Source: Actinomycetota bacterium (GTDB lineage: Bacteria; Actinomycetota; Acidimicrobiia; Acidimicrobiales; Ilumatobacteraceae). From it: a stretch of 6,122 bases of DNA. The translations under genes were made by a program, and so were the position numbers. Of the stretch, positions 5,820 to 6,122 are shown one piece after another (position 1 is the stretch's first letter; each line of letters begins with the position of its first letter). The notes under the pieces are model-generated. The model was not told the origin of the DNA, searched no databases, and saw nothing but the letters and a program-made list of their open reading frames with translations. The stretch is from positions 1 through 6,122 of the forward strand of contig SYDZ01000251.1 of assembly GCA_005801025.1 (NCBI GenBank), in the 5' to 3' direction.

Positions 5820-6122
5820 TCAGGGAATGCTGCTCGAAGCGGTCGAAGTCGTCGGCGACGAGTCCTCAGGGATTACCGAATCTGTTATCTCACCTACAGG
5901 CACAGTGTCAATAGGGCCGACAACGGGTGGCAAATCCTCAAGTGGCGCATCATCAGTGAATTCAGATTTCAAACAGTCGCCAGATTCAGTGCCCGGAGCG
6001 GTACCCAAAACCTTGACGAGTTCTTGCAACAACACGACATTGCCCTGTACCGATGGGTGAATCTTGTCGTTCCAGAGAATGCCCGGCGCTTTGGAGATTT
6101 CACGCCAGTCAATCAGCCATAA
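5820..6122 (-). CDS. C-terminal end of an SGNH-hydrolase-type protein with acidic Pro/Ser/Thr tail (partial)
   Basis: The minus-strand frame is open from the right edge to TGA 5822-5820, giving 100 codons and no certain start. A GTG at 6035 is internal to the domain and is unlikely to be the start. The first 39 residues contain LIDWREIS (3-10) and WNDKIHPSVQGN (17-28), ending in a helix LLQELVKVL. Asp19 and His22 match the D-x-x-H of block V, which supplies two residues of the Ser-Asp-His triad of SGNH hydrolases. The IDW...W..D..H....G arrangement resembles the SGNH domain at the end of OatA-like acyltransferases, which O-acetylate cell-wall or other glycans. The last 61 residues are low-complexity, acidic and rich in Pro, Ser and Thr, unlike a folded domain. 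The gene ends 87 bases before the ABC-F start. The full architecture, including any membrane acyltransferase domain, is off the window. Confidence 0.68.
   Translation of the reverse strand, partial: LWLIDWREISKAPGILWNDKIHPSVQGNVVLLQELVKVLGTAPGTESGDCLKSEFTDDAPLEDLPPVVGPIDTVPVGEITDSVIPEDSSPTTSTASSSIP

Noticed and set aside
5526..6122. Long plus-strand reading frame (198 codons) opposite the ABC-F N-terminus and the SGNH-type gene
   Set aside because: It is antisense to two well-supported genes, its translation is rich in Arg/Ser/His without recognisable domains, and it spans a clear intergenic gap. It is a shadow frame.
1..6122. Defence system, toxin-antitoxin pair, CRISPR array, integrated element or RNA gene
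   Set aside because: All six large genes belong to known metabolic, transport, translation-associated or cell-envelope families. No spaced repeats, tRNA-like folds, recombinases or attachment-site repeats were seen on either strand.

Overview
The window looks like ordinary chromosomal DNA from an actinobacterium of moderate G+C content, roughly half by eye. The best evidence for the lineage is protein family. The ABC-F ATPase closely resembles the mycobacterial Rv1473 type, including its C-terminal tail. The luciferase-like oxidoreductase belongs to an F420-dependent family typical of actinobacteria. The moderate G+C and tight gene packing (gaps of 0, 16, 44, 52 and 87 bases) suggest a compact environmental genome, but that is inference. 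No mobile element, RNA gene or CRISPR array was found.

Layout. The plus strand, left side, carries the 3' part of a TauE/SafE-type membrane permease (2-625) and then a complete class I, [4Fe-4S]-dependent fumarate hydratase (678-2327). The minus strand, right side, is read right to left. It carries the last 100 codons of an SGNH-hydrolase-type protein (5820-6122), an ABC-F ATPase (4116-5732), an F420-dependent LLM-class oxidoreductase (3163-4071) and an enoyl-CoA hydratase/isomerase (2328-3146). The two blocks converge with no spacer: the fumarase TAA and the hydratase TAG occupy adjacent triplets.

How the genes relate. Fumarase is the TCA-cycle enzyme converting fumarate to malate. The permease 52 bases upstream may be co-transcribed with it, but its substrate cannot be read from sequence. 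ABC-F, LLM oxidoreductase and hydratase are close enough to share a transcript. No single pathway obviously unites them: one is a ribosome-associated ATPase, one a redox enzyme and one acts on acyl-CoA. The ABC-F/crotonase pairing is also found in Mycobacterium tuberculosis (echA12 next to Rv1473, from memory), so the association may be old.

The most unusual signal is small. Three of the four complete genes (fumarase, ABC-F, LLM) lack a normally spaced Shine-Dalgarno sequence, and each is preceded by a tiny ORF that ends 2 to 4 bases before the start codon. This could be translational coupling or leader-peptide control, which would be most interesting for the ABC-F gene. It could also be chance. 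I found no convincing new multi-gene system.
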